Shown: positions 14,338 through 21,973 of the stretch, one piece after another
Layout: each line of letters starts with the position of its first letter
Position numbering within the stretch: the stretch's first letter is position 1
From: an uncultured Clostridia bacterium
Lineage (GTDB): Bacteria > Bacillota > Clostridia > Oscillospirales > Oscillospiraceae
Assembly: GCA_947383645.1 (NCBI GenBank)
Contig: CANDEH010000027.1
Coordinates: forward strand, 1-26,286
DNA length: 26,286 nucleotides
Reading direction: 5' to 3'
The notes under the pieces: generated by a model
Databases searched by the model: none
What the model was told of the DNA's origin: nothing
Seen by the model: only the letters and a program-made list of their open reading frames with translations
Program-made: the position numbers and the translations under genes

Positions 14338-14515
14338 CGCTGCGCTTGCCGGCTTCGGCAGGCAAGGGCGCTTTGCGGCGGCAGATTTCGTACCGACCGC
14401 ACGCCGATGGTATGACGGAGGCAACCCGAGAGATGCAGGAGATTTGGTACGCCTGCCAAAGCACCAATCTGTGAAGGGCCGCAGAACCGCGGCCCTTCAT
14501 CTTTATAGGGAAAGC
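14338..14515 (+). other. Region after second MATE gene with two hairpins
   Basis: A GC-rich hairpin CTTGCC / GGCAAG (14345-14366) directly follows the stop, and a second lies at 14472-14499. No gene is apparent between them. Confidence 0.5.
14471..14506 (+). terminator. Hairpin terminator candidate after MATE module 2
   Basis: A perfect 11-bp stem TGAAGGGCCGC / GCGGCCCTTCA (14472-14482 with 14489-14499) is followed by TCTTTATA. The T-tract is short, so confidence is moderate. Confidence 0.5.
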
Positions 14516-14785
14516 GAGGGACCCGTCCAGAGGACGGGTCCCTCAGACTGTCCAAAAAGACGGCAGAGCATCGTTGGCGGTAAGGAGGATAGTGTGAAAG
14601 GAACCCAAGAGGGGTTCCTTTCGCGTTAAATCAACCCGCCGTACCCCAAGGGCATTTCCTCGCCGCTACGCGGCTCAGGCACAGGCGACAAATTTCGGCC
14701 GCAGGCCGAAATTTGCCTCAGCTTGTCGAAAAAACCGTTGGTTTTTTCGACAAGCTGAGGGACCCGTCCTCTGGACGGGTCCCTT
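14516..14785. mobile_element. 270-base MITE-like element with hairpin ends, full copy of the dispersed repeat
   Basis: The left end is a hairpin GAGGGACCCGTCC-AGA-GGACGGGTCCCTC (14516-14544). The right end (14757-14785) is its exact reverse complement including the loop (TCT), except for the last base. Inside the ends, CCTCAGACTGTCCAAAAAGAC on the left resembles the inverted right segment CCTCAGCTTGTCGAAAAAACC, so the terminal inverted repeat reaches about 50 bases. The interior has three more hairpins (14597-14623, 14689-14715, 14718-14758). There is no transposase gene. The left half recurs at 9158-9259 and the right half at 1-110. The right end stops 17 bases from the stop codon of the histidine kinase and may act as its terminator. 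Confidence 0.75.
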
Positions 14786-14802
14786 CGTTTTCGCGGCGTC
14801 TC

Positions 14803-17346
14803 CTATTTAAAGTACTTCTCCAGCAGGCGGGCTACCTCCCGTATGTCGATGGGCTTCGCCATATGGCTGTCCATACCGCAGTCCAGACAGCGCTTGATGT
14901 CGTCGGAGAAGGCGTCGGCGGTCATGGCGATGATGGGGATATCCCGGTCCGGCCGGTCGCTTCTGCGGATGGCCTCGGTGGCCTCGTAGCCGTTCATCAC
15001 CGGCATGCGCAGGTCCATCAAAATGGCGTCGTAGTGTCCCACCTCCGACTGCTCGAACTTCTCCACGCAGATCTGACCGTCCTCCGCCCAGTCCAGCTCC
15101 AGGCCCAGCTCCGAGAGCAGCTCCGCCGCCACCTCCCAGTTGAGCTCGTTGTCCTCCGCCAGCAGCACGCGGCGGCCGGTGAAATCCGCATGGCGCTCCT
15201 TCTGCACCTCCGCGCGGTCCACGTGGTCCTCCTCCGCGTACTGCTTCAGGCCGTGGAACAGGGTGGACTTGAACAGGGGCTTGGAGATGAAGCCGTTGAT
15301 CCCCGCCGCCCGGGCGCTCTCCTCGATCTCCCCCCAGTCGTAGGCGGAGATCAGCAGGATGGACACGTCGCTGCCGAAGCTGGCGCGGATGCGCCGGGCC
15401 GTCTCGATGCCGTCGATCCCCGGCAGCTTCCAGTCCAGGAGGATGATGTGGTAGTCGTCGTGGGCGCGGTGGCGCCTGTCCACCATCTCCATGGCCCGCT
15501 CCCCGCTGAGGGCCCAGTCGGCAGTGATGCCGATGGCCTTCAGGGAGGTCACGGTGCTCTCGCACAGCATCCGGTCGTCGTCCACCACCAGCATACTCCA
15601 GTTGGGCAGCACCATGTCCTCCTCCTGGACCTCCGCCTTCTCCAGATCCAGAACCACGTGGAACTCGGTGCCCTGGCCGGGGGCGGAGCGGAGGGTGATG
15701 GTCCCCCGCATGGCGTCCACTATGTACTTGGTAATCGCCATGCCCAGGCCGCTGCCCTCGGTGTGGTGGACGCGGGCGCTGTCCTCCCGGACGAAGGACT
15801 CAAAGACCTTCTTCTGGAACTCCTCGGACATGCCGATACCGCTGTCCTTCACGGTGATGTGGATGCGGACGCAGTCCTCCCCCTTCTCCGAGGGCTCCTC
15901 ATACAGCACCAGGCCGATCTCACCGCCCTCAGGGGTGAACTTGATGGCGTTGGAGAGGAGGTTCAGCATCACCTGATTCAAGCGCACGCTGTCACAGCAG
16001 ACATTCTCTGTGAAGATGTCCCGGATGACCACGTCGAACTTCTGATGCTTGCTGCGGATCTGGGGCTGGACGATGTTGACGATGCTGTCCACCACCTCCC
16101 GCAGGGAGACCTGGTCCACGTTCAGCGTCATCTTGCCGCTCTCGATCTTGGACATGTCCAGGACGTCGTTGATGAGACCCAGGAGGTGCTTGCTGGAGAG
16201 GGTGATCTTCTTCAGGCAGTTCTGCACCTGCTGGGGATTGTCCATGTTGGCGGTGGCGATGGCCGTCATGCCCACGATGGCGTTCATGGGGGTGCGGATG
16301 TCGTGGGACATGTTGGAGAGGAACTCGCTCTTGGCCTGGGCGGCGTGGATGGCCTCCTGCCGCGCCTTGTCCAGCTCCACGATCTGCTGGCGGGTCATGG
16401 ATAAGTACTTGAGGAACACCAGCACCAGGGCCAGCAGGATCACCGAGCAGCCGCTGAGCACCATGACAATCCACCGGCTCGCCAGGTCGTTTACGGTCTT
16501 GTCCAGGGCGCCATAGGGCATGATGGTCACCAGATGCCACTCGGAGTAGGGCAGCGAGGTACAGTAGATGTGGTGGCGCCCCTCGTCTGTCTGAAAGACG
16601 CTGGAGTAGTCTGTGCCGGCGTTCATGGACTGCTGCAGCTGCTCTACAAACATCTCCGGCGTCACGCCGTTGTAGGTATGGCAGGTCTCCAAAATGCGGT
16701 CGAAATAGGTGTCGCGGAAGGCGTCGCCGCTGCGGATTACAAAGCTGCCGTCCTTGCGGATGATATGGGAGTAGACCAGGGTGCTGTCCTCGTCCAGGGA
16801 CAGCGTGGTGCTGATGTAGTCCACGGGGAGGCCCGCCACCAGGGCGGCGCACTGGCCGCCGCCGGCCATCCGGTAGGATGCGGAGATACCCATGAGCACC
16901 ATCTTATCGCCGTCGCTCTCCAGCGCCACGGCGATCTTCATCTCCCCCTCCGTCAAAGACTCCAAAAAGGGCGCGGGGTCCACAATCTCCGCTGCCTCGC
17001 CGTAAATCATCTCAAACTCCCCGTCAGCGGAGCAGAGGGCCAGTGACTCAAAGCCCCGGGCCTTGGCGCTGTAAGCCAGGTCCTCCCGCAGGGAATCGCC
17101 GCCAACGCCGCCGGCAGGGTGCGTCTCCACCAGAGCCTCCAGCTGGGACAGGCGCAGGTTCATGGTGGTGCCGAAGTGGAGGGAGATCTGCTCGCTCATG
17201 CCGGACATATAGATGCCGCCCACCTCGCGGATAGCCTCGGCGCTGCGGCGGTTCATGTAGACGGCCAGAAAGGAGAAGATGGCCGCGCAGAGGAGGGAGA
17301 CGGAGATCAGGCTTACGGTCAAAAACCGTATCGTCTTGTTGCGCAC
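14803..17346 (-). CDS. Hybrid sensor histidine kinase with two receiver domains
   Basis: An 847-residue membrane kinase. Order of parts: helix 1 (about 6-30), an extracellular Cache-like sensor (about 33-288), helix 2 (about 290-312), a coiled linker, HisKA with phospho-acceptor His348 in NMSHDIRTPMN, and HATPase_c with N-box Asn466, DSGIG (501-505) and GSGLGMAI. Then come receiver 1 (DDD near 588-590, phospho-Asp638 in LLDWKLPG, Lys689) and receiver 2 (AEDN at 730-733, phospho-Asp778 in LMDLRMP, Lys831). All catalytic motifs look intact. The start is a GTG at 17346, one base after the HPt stop; an upstream in-frame ATG at 17451 would overlap most of that gene's 3' end and give a basic low-complexity leader. 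It would feed phosphate to its own receivers and then to the neighbouring HPt protein. Confidence 0.94.
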   Translation of the reverse strand: MRNKTIRFLTVSLISVSLLCAAIFSFLAVYMNRRSAEAIREVGGIYMSGMSEQISLHFGTTMNLRLSQLEALVETHPAGGVGGDSLREDLAYSAKARGFESLALCSADGEFEMIYGEAAEIVDPAPFLESLTEGEMKIAVALESDGDKMVLMGISASYRMAGGGQCAALVAGLPVDYISTTLSLDEDSTLVYSHIIRKDGSFVIRSGDAFRDTYFDRILETCHTYNGVTPEMFVEQLQQSMNAGTDYSSVFQTDEGRHHIYCTSLPYSEWHLVTIMPYGALDKTVNDLASRWIVMVLSGCSVILLALVLVFLKYLSMTRQQIVELDKARQEAIHAAQAKSEFLSNMSHDIRTPMNAIVGMTAIATANMDNPQQVQNCLKKITLSSKHLLGLINDVLDMSKIESGKMTLNVDQVSLREVVDSIVNIVQPQIRSKHQKFDVVIRDIFTENVCCDSVRLNQVMLNLLSNAIKFTPEGGEIGLVLYEEPSEKGEDCVRIHITVKDSGIGMSEEFQKKVFESFVREDSARVHHTEGSGLGMAITKYIVDAMRGTITLRSAPGQGTEFHVVLDLEKAEVQEEDMVLPNWSMLVVDDDRMLCESTVTSLKAIGITADWALSGERAMEMVDRRHRAHDDYHIILLDWKLPGIDGIETARRIRASFGSDVSILLISAYDWGEIEESARAAGINGFISKPLFKSTLFHGLKQYAEEDHVDRAEVQKERHADFTGRRVLLAEDNELNWEVAAELLSELGLELDWAEDGQICVEKFEQSEVGHYDAILMDLRMPVMNGYEATEAIRRSDRPDRDIPIIAMTADAFSDDIKRCLDCGMDSHMAKPIDIREVARLLEKYFK

Positions 17347-17347
17347 C

Positions 17348-17710
17348 TCACACCTCACTCTCCGCTTGATAGGCCCGGATGGCCGAGACCGTCTTCTCAT
17401 AGTCCGCCTGTACCTGGGCGTAGAGGGCCGGGGCCTCCGGGGTGTAGCCATTGCGCAGGGCCTCCGCCAGGGCGTGGCTGGACTGGTAGAGGGTGGTGAA
17501 GCTCAGGTTCTGGCACACGCCCTTGATGGTGTGGGCGGCCCGAAAGGCCTCGGGCCAGTCCTCGCTCCCCATGGAGCGGACCAGCAGGTCATAGCTGGGG
17601 TCGGTGAGAAATTTCAGCGCAAATTTCTTCACCAGACGCTCGCTGCTCAGCCGGGAGAGAACCTCCTCATAGCTGCCGCCCAATGCGCTGTAGCACTCTT
17701 GCAGGCTCAT
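17348..17710 (-). CDS. HPt (histidine phosphotransfer) domain protein
   Basis: A 120-residue, all-helical, free-standing phosphotransfer protein. The HPt signature AAHTIKGVCQNLSF is at about residues 58-71, with phosphorylatable His60 and the following Lys and Gly. It would carry phosphate between the receiver domain of the hybrid kinase and the receiver of the HD-GYP/GGDEF regulator. Its ATG overlaps the stop of the regulator gene by 4 bases (ATGA), and AAGGAGG lies at good spacing. Its stop is one base from the kinase start. This tight coupling gives the three proteins similar expression and supports a single phosphorelay. Confidence 0.92.
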   Translation of the reverse strand: MSLQECYSALGGSYEEVLSRLSSERLVKKFALKFLTDPSYDLLVRSMGSEDWPEAFRAAHTIKGVCQNLSFTTLYQSSHALAEALRNGYTPEAPALYAQVQADYEKTVSAIRAYQAESEV

Positions 17711-19803
17711 ATCGTTTCCTCCTTTTTCTCCTCTGTTTCCTCCGCCGGCTTTTTGATCTCCTCAATCCGGGAGACCATGGTCTCCCCCGGCTGCATGGTT
17801 TCGCTGTAGAAGCAGTACTTCCCCGAGCCGGTGCGCTTGGCGGTGTAGAGAGCCTGATCCGCCGCCTTAAACAGAGCGCTGTAGTCCCGGCCCACCGCCT
17901 CCGTCCGGGCCACGCCCATGCTGACGGAGATGGGGAAGTTCTTATAGGTACAGATCAGCGCGGAGAAGATACGCTCCACGATGTCCTCCAGATTCTGCTG
18001 GTACTCGATGAAGATCAGAAATTCGTCGCCGCCGATGCGGGCCACAATGTCGTTGCCGCGGACGCTGTGCTTCAATCGGCCGGAGGAGTAGACCAGGACC
18101 TCGTCGCCGAACATGTGGCCGTAGGTGTCGTTGACGGACTTGAACCGGTCCAGGTCCAGCACGGCCAGGGCAAAGTGGCAGTCGGTCCGGGCCTTGAGCA
18201 TATCCTTGATCTGCATCTTGGCGTACTTGTGGTTTAATAGGCCGGTAAGGGCGTCGTGGGCGGCCTCCCGCTCCAGATGGTTGAGCTTCTTGCGCTCCTC
18301 GTGGATGTCCACGGCCTTGCCGATGGCCCCGGTGCACTGGGGGGGCTCGTCGGGGGACCAGGTGGCCCGGCAGATGAAGCGCACCCAGCGCAGCTCCCCG
18401 GAGAGGTGCGCCTCGCAGTCGTACTGGATGATGGGCTGGTCCGGCCTGGTGGCCCGGATATTCTCCACCAGGCCCTGCATGGTCTCCGCCCCCAGAAGGG
18501 ACAGCAGCGCCTGGTCGTGGAGGGGGTCCATAATGGTCTCTGGCAGGCCCAGATGCCCCGCCCCCCAGGAGGAGAGGGTAATCATGGACGGGGAGAAGGT
18601 GAACTCGAACTGGATCTCCCCGGACATGGCGGCGAAGAAGCTGTACTTCATCCGCTCGTGCTCCAAAAGCTGAAGGGTCCGGTCGGAGGCGGTGAGCTCC
18701 TCCCGGCGGAGCAGCTCCTCCGTGGCCTTGCGCACCTCGTACTGGCTCAGGCCGCCGTGGCCGTCCTCCGGCTTGCGGATCTGGTCGGCCACCTCCCGCA
18801 GGCACTGGAGCAGCAGGGGGTTGAAGGCGCCGCACTGGCCCTCCACAATCATCTGGATGGCCTCTTCATGGGGGATGGCCTTCTTGTACACCCGCTCGCT
18901 GGTGAGGGCGTCGTAGACGTCGGCCATGGCGACGATCTGGGCGGAGAGGGGGATCTCGTCCCCCTTCAGGCCGTCGGGGTAACCCCGGCCGTCGTACCGC
19001 TCGTGGTGCCAGCGGCAGATCTCATAGGCGGTCTGCACCAACGGCTCGTTCTGGTGGAAGGGCAGCTCCTCCAGGATAGTGGCCCCCACCGCCGAGTGGG
19101 TCTTCATAATGGCGAACTCCTCGTCAGTAAGCCGGCCGGGCTTGTTGAGAATTTCGCTGGGAATGGAGATTTTGCCGATATCGTGGAGGGCGGAGGCGGT
19201 GGAGATCAGCGTGATATCCGCCGGGGTCAGAGGGTAGCGGTCGGTCATCTGCACCAGATGCTTGAGCAGCATCTCCGTCAGCGTGCGGATATGGAGCACA
19301 TGGAGGCCGCTCTCGCCGTTTCGAAACTCCACGATGTGGCTGAGGATGTCCACCATCAGGCTGCTCTGCTTCTCCTTCTCATAGATCTGCTCCATGACAA
19401 GGTCGATGAGCTTCTTCTGCTTGCTGTAGAGAAGAATGGTGTTCACCACCCGGCGGTGGACCACCCGGGCGTCGAAGGGCCGGCTGATGAAATCCGTGGC
19501 CCCCAGATCGTAGGCCCGCTCCACGTGGGAGGAGGCGCTCTCCGAGGAGATCATTACCACGGGCACCTCGTCAATCCACCGGCGCTCCTGCATGATCTCA
19601 AGAACCTGGAAGCCGTCCATTCCCGGCATCACGATGTCCAGCAGCAGCAGAGACAGCTCGGCGCCGTACTTCTGAAGGGCGGCCACCGCCTGACTGCCGT
19701 CCTCCACCTCGATGATCTCATACTCCTCCCCCAGCATCTCCGCCAGGATCGCCCGGTTCATCTCGGAATCGTCTGCAATCAATATCTTCTGTTTTTGCGT
19801 CAT
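17707..19803 (-). CDS. Response regulator with REC, HD-GYP, PAS-like and GGDEF domains
   Basis: A 698-residue cytosolic c-di-GMP enzyme under phosphorelay control. The receiver is at about 5-122 (acidic D11-D12, phospho-Asp56 in LLLLDIVMPG). HD-GYP spans about 150-340, with HD at 207-208 in SALHDIGKISIP, HHERYDGRGYP at 266-276 and the GDEIPL and DVYDAL blocks; this is the phosphodiesterase signature. A PAS-like segment lies at about 395-500. GGDEF spans about 510-665, with intact GGDEF at 591-595 and an RGND inhibitory site at 582-585 (the RxxD spacing expected for product feedback). So the protein appears able both to make and to degrade c-di-GMP, with the receiver choosing the output. The ATG at 19803 is chosen (GGGGG site, promoter upstream); the in-frame ATG at 19971 is at the -35 box. 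First gene of the operon. Confidence 0.94.
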   Translation of the reverse strand: MTQKQKILIADDSEMNRAILAEMLGEEYEIIEVEDGSQAVAALQKYGAELSLLLLDIVMPGMDGFQVLEIMQERRWIDEVPVVMISSESASSHVERAYDLGATDFISRPFDARVVHRRVVNTILLYSKQKKLIDLVMEQIYEKEKQSSLMVDILSHIVEFRNGESGLHVLHIRTLTEMLLKHLVQMTDRYPLTPADITLISTASALHDIGKISIPSEILNKPGRLTDEEFAIMKTHSAVGATILEELPFHQNEPLVQTAYEICRWHHERYDGRGYPDGLKGDEIPLSAQIVAMADVYDALTSERVYKKAIPHEEAIQMIVEGQCGAFNPLLLQCLREVADQIRKPEDGHGGLSQYEVRKATEELLRREELTASDRTLQLLEHERMKYSFFAAMSGEIQFEFTFSPSMITLSSWGAGHLGLPETIMDPLHDQALLSLLGAETMQGLVENIRATRPDQPIIQYDCEAHLSGELRWVRFICRATWSPDEPPQCTGAIGKAVDIHEERKKLNHLEREAAHDALTGLLNHKYAKMQIKDMLKARTDCHFALAVLDLDRFKSVNDTYGHMFGDEVLVYSSGRLKHSVRGNDIVARIGGDEFLIFIEYQQNLEDIVERIFSALICTYKNFPISVSMGVARTEAVGRDYSALFKAADQALYTAKRTGSGKYCFYSETMQPGETMVSRIEEIKKPAEETEEKKEETI

Positions 19804-19942
19804 AGGATCCCCCTTTTGGCAATATGGAGCGGCCCCTCCGGCGCGGCCGCAGGGCCGCTGGTACCGCCGGATCCGGGCCTCCTCACAGGCAGCGCCGCCG
19901 AAAACGGTTCTGCCGGAAAGATGACATGGTATAGATATGTCT

Positions 19943-19971
19943 ATTATACATCCTCCCTGTGGATTTGTCAT
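19943..19971 (-). promoter_or_regulatory. Promoter of the phosphorelay operon
   Basis: The minus strand shows -35 ATGACA (19966-19971) and -10 TATAAT (19943-19948), 17 bases apart. The leader of about 130 bases is GC-rich with several possible stems, for example GGCAG/CTGCC and GGCC pairs. Confidence 0.75.
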
Positions 19972-20058
19972 TTCTTTTTTTCAAAAAACCGGCAATTTTT
20001 AACGGGGCCTTGTCCTTGTCAGAAAGACAGCGGCGGAAAGAGGGGGAATTGACAGCTC

Positions 20059-20067
20059 TGCTATAAT
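20059..20067 (+). promoter_or_regulatory. Extended -10 promoter of DUF4430/ECF operon
   Basis: TGCTATAAT is a perfect extended -10. A TTGACA at 20050-20055 is only 6 bases before the -10 and cannot serve as its -35. The 85-base leader holds the small hairpin CTGCGC-GTCA-GCGCAG (20128-20143) just before the GGAGG ribosome site. Confidence 0.5.
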
Positions 20068-20153
20068 GAAGAGAGAAGATCCAGCCCCCGGCGGAGGCGC
20101 CGCCTCCTGCGGGGAAACACAGAGGATCTGCGCGTCAGCGCAGGGAGGTATCT

Positions 20154-20576
20154 ATGAGCGAGCAGCGGAAAACAGCGCAGAAGAAGGCCCTTTTGGCCCT
20201 TCTGATCCTGATTGGCGCGTCGGCGGCGATGATGCTGATCTACCATCTCTTTGTCCCCCGGGGCGCCGCCGGGGCCAAGACGGTGATTGTGGAGGTCATC
20301 CACGGCGACGGCAGCCGCCGGTCCTTCCCGCTCCGCACCGACGAGGCGTATCTGGGGCCGGCGCTGCTCTCCGGCGGCGTGGTGGAGGCAAACGACGGCC
20401 CCTACGGGCTCTATATCCTCACCGCCGACGGGGAGACAGTGGACGAGGGGGCGCAGCAGTGGTGGTACGTCACCAGGGACGGCGCGATGGTGAACACCGC
20501 CCCCGACGCCACCCCCATTGAAAACGGCGACCACTTCGAGCTGACCTTCACCACCGGCTATGACAGCGCCGCGTAA
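20154..20576 (+). CDS. DUF4430 (transcobalamin-like) domain protein, membrane-anchored
   Basis: A 140-residue protein with a short basic N-terminus, one membrane helix (about residues 13-33) and an extracellular DUF4430 domain (about 42-138). The domain shows the expected pattern YGLYILTADGETVDEG, QQWWYVTRDG and a C-terminal GDHFELTFTT strand. The family is structurally related to the C-terminal domain of transcobalamin and intrinsic factor. It is often encoded beside ECF-type vitamin transporters, as here, where an S component follows directly. This suggests capture of a corrinoid or related ligand at the surface for the transporter. That role is inferred from family and neighbours. GGGAGG before the ATG supports the start. 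Confidence 0.87.
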   Translation: MSEQRKTAQKKALLALLILIGASAAMMLIYHLFVPRGAAGAKTVIVEVIHGDGSRRSFPLRTDEAYLGPALLSGGVVEANDGPYGLYILTADGETVDEGAQQWWYVTRDGAMVNTAPDATPIENGDHFELTFTTGYDSAA

Positions 20577-20586
20577 GGGGTCGGCC

Positions 20587-21081
20587 ATGGCCACGCGGGA
20601 TCTGGCGGTGCTGGGGCTCCTGGGCGGGATGCTCTTTGCGGCCAAGATGGCCCTGGCCTGGATCCCCAACGTGGAGCCGGTGAGCCTTCTGATCCTGGTC
20701 TACGCCGCGGTGATGGGGTGGCGCGCCCTGTTCCCGGTGTATGTATATGTGGCTCTGGAGTACGCCACCTGGGGCTTCGGGCTCTGGTCCGCCTGCTACC
20801 TCTATGTGTGGGCGGTCCCCGCGCTTTTTGGTATCTTTTTGCGGCGGATGGAGTCCCCCCTGGGGTGGGCGGTACTCTCCGGGACCTTCGGGCTCTGCTT
20901 CGGGCTGCTGTGTACCCCGCCCTACTTCCTCAGCGGCGGCTGGGCCTTTGCGCTGAGCTGGTGGTTCCAGGGAATCCCCTTCGACGTGGTCCACTGCGCC
21001 GGAAACTTTGTGATGGCGCTGGTGCTCTTCCGGCCCTGCCGGACGGTGCTGGGAAAGCTCTATAGGGGAATTAGGAATTAG
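20587..21081 (+). CDS. ECF transporter S component (substrate-binding membrane subunit)
   Basis: A 164-residue very hydrophobic protein with about five or six helices, matching substrate-capture subunits of energy-coupling-factor importers. The N-terminal TRDLAVLGLLGGMLFAAKMAL and the Trp/Tyr-rich centre (YVALEYATWGFG, then LWSACYLYVWAVPALFG) are typical. The ATG at 20587 with GGGG upstream is chosen; an in-frame ATG at 20560 overlaps the DUF4430 gene and lacks a good ribosome site. No EcfA or EcfT genes are near, so it likely uses a shared module encoded elsewhere. With the upstream DUF4430 protein it probably forms a vitamin-uptake pair. The last codons and the stop fall inside a 7-bp tandem repeat. 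Confidence 0.85.
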   Translation: MATRDLAVLGLLGGMLFAAKMALAWIPNVEPVSLLILVYAAVMGWRALFPVYVYVALEYATWGFGLWSACYLYVWAVPALFGIFLRRMESPLGWAVLSGTFGLCFGLLCTPPYFLSGGWAFALSWWFQGIPFDVVHCAGNFVMALVLFRPCRTVLGKLYRGIRN

Positions 21082-21102
21082 GAGTTAGGAATTAGGAATT
21101 TT
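21068..21102 (+). repeat. Five-copy heptanucleotide tandem repeat (GAATTAG)
   Basis: GAATTAG is repeated head to tail from 21068: two exact copies, one GAGTTAG, another exact copy and a final degenerate GAATTTT. It covers the last codons and stop of the ECF S gene and the spacer before phzF, in a window otherwise rich in GC. Confidence 0.85.
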
Positions 21103-21114
21103 GGGGGATCTGGG

Positions 21115-21963
21115 ATGGTGCATGTGTATGTGGTCAGTGCGTTTAGTAAAAATGGGGGCGGGGGGAATCTGGCCGGGGTGGTGCTGGACCGGCCGGATCT
21201 GACGGCGGCGCAGAAGATGGCCGCTGCCGGGGCGCTGGGGTACTCGGAGACGGCCTTTGTGACGGGGTCGGATCGGGCGGATTTCCGGCTGGCGTATTTT
21301 ACGCCCACGGAGGAGGTGCCCCTCTGCGGGCACGCCACCATCGCCTCCTTTACCCTGCTGCACCGGCTGGGACGGCTGCCCCGGCGGGAGTTTTGGATGG
21401 AGACGAAAGCCGGGGTGCTGCGGATGGCGGTCTCGGAGGACGGGGCTGTGCGGATGGAGCAGAATTGCCCGGTGTACGGCCAGGTGCTGGCAATCCGGGA
21501 TCTGGCGGGGTGCGCGGAGGTGTCGGCGGTGCACCCGGAGTTCCCTATTCAGGTGGTGTCCACCGGGCTGCGGGACATTATGCTCCCCATGGCCTCCCGG
21601 GAGGCGCTGGCGGGGATGCGGCCGGACAGGGAGGCCATGAAGGCCCTGAGCAGGGCCCACGATGTGACGGGCGTCCACGCCTTCGCCCTGGCGGAGGAGG
21701 GCGAGGTCACCGCCTTCTGCCGGAACTTCGCCCCGCTGGTGGGGATCGACGAGGAGTCGGCCACCGGCACCTCCAGCTGCGCCCTGGCCTGCTATCTGGC
21801 GGCGCACGGGGTGCGGCGGGAGCGGTATGTCTTTGAGCAGGGGTACGAGCTGGGGGCGCCGTCAAGAATTACGGTGGATTTGCGCTATGACGGCGACAGG
21901 ATCGACGGTGTGTTCGTGGGCGGCGCCGGGTATCTGGTGTGCGAAAAGGATTTGGACTTATAG
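21115..21963 (+). CDS. PhzF-family isomerase-like protein
   Basis: A 282-residue protein of the PhzF/diaminopimelate-epimerase fold. Two similar halves are expected. The first has SAFSKNGGGGNLAGVVL at 8-24, the catalytic Glu45 in GYSETAFV and FTPTEEVPLCGHATIASF. The second has FAPLVGIDEESATGTSSCAL, followed by the ITVDLRYDGDRIDGVFVGG ending. Glu45 matches the general acid/base of Pseudomonas PhzF. No other phenazine genes are present, so it is probably a stand-alone isomerase of unknown substrate. The ATG at 21115 is supported by a G-rich site (GGGGG at 21103-21107). It lies 33 bases after the ECF S gene and may share its transcript. Confidence 0.92.
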   Translation: MVHVYVVSAFSKNGGGGNLAGVVLDRPDLTAAQKMAAAGALGYSETAFVTGSDRADFRLAYFTPTEEVPLCGHATIASFTLLHRLGRLPRREFWMETKAGVLRMAVSEDGAVRMEQNCPVYGQVLAIRDLAGCAEVSAVHPEFPIQVVSTGLRDIMLPMASREALAGMRPDREAMKALSRAHDVTGVHAFALAEEGEVTAFCRNFAPLVGIDEESATGTSSCALACYLAAHGVRRERYVFEQGYELGAPSRITVDLRYDGDRIDGVFVGGAGYLVCEKDLDL

Positions 21964-21973
21964 GAGGTGCACC

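Larger units (their letters stand above)
19804..20153. other. Divergent intergenic region, phosphorelay operon / DUF4430 operon
   Basis: This 350-base gap holds the minus-strand promoter (19943-19971) with its structured leader and the plus-strand extended -10 (20059-20067). An A/T run (about 19971-19998) separates them. I found no c-di-GMP or cobalamin riboswitch core by eye and no small gene. Confidence 0.6.

Noticed and set aside
17347..17451. ATG start at 17451 for the hybrid kinase
   Set aside because: It would overlap the HPt gene by over 100 bases and add a basic Pro/Arg leader; the GTG at 17346 leads straight into a normal membrane helix.
19804..19971. N-terminal extension of the HD-GYP/GGDEF regulator
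   Set aside because: The upstream ATG overlaps the -35 box; the receiver domain begins normally at MTQKQKILIADDSE.
20050..20067. TTGACA and TATAAT as a classic promoter pair
   Set aside because: Only 6 bases separate them, far too close; the extended -10 is kept instead.
19804..20153. Riboswitch (c-di-GMP or cobalamin) in the divergent leaders
   Set aside because: Short GC-rich stems only; no recognisable conserved core of either class by eye.
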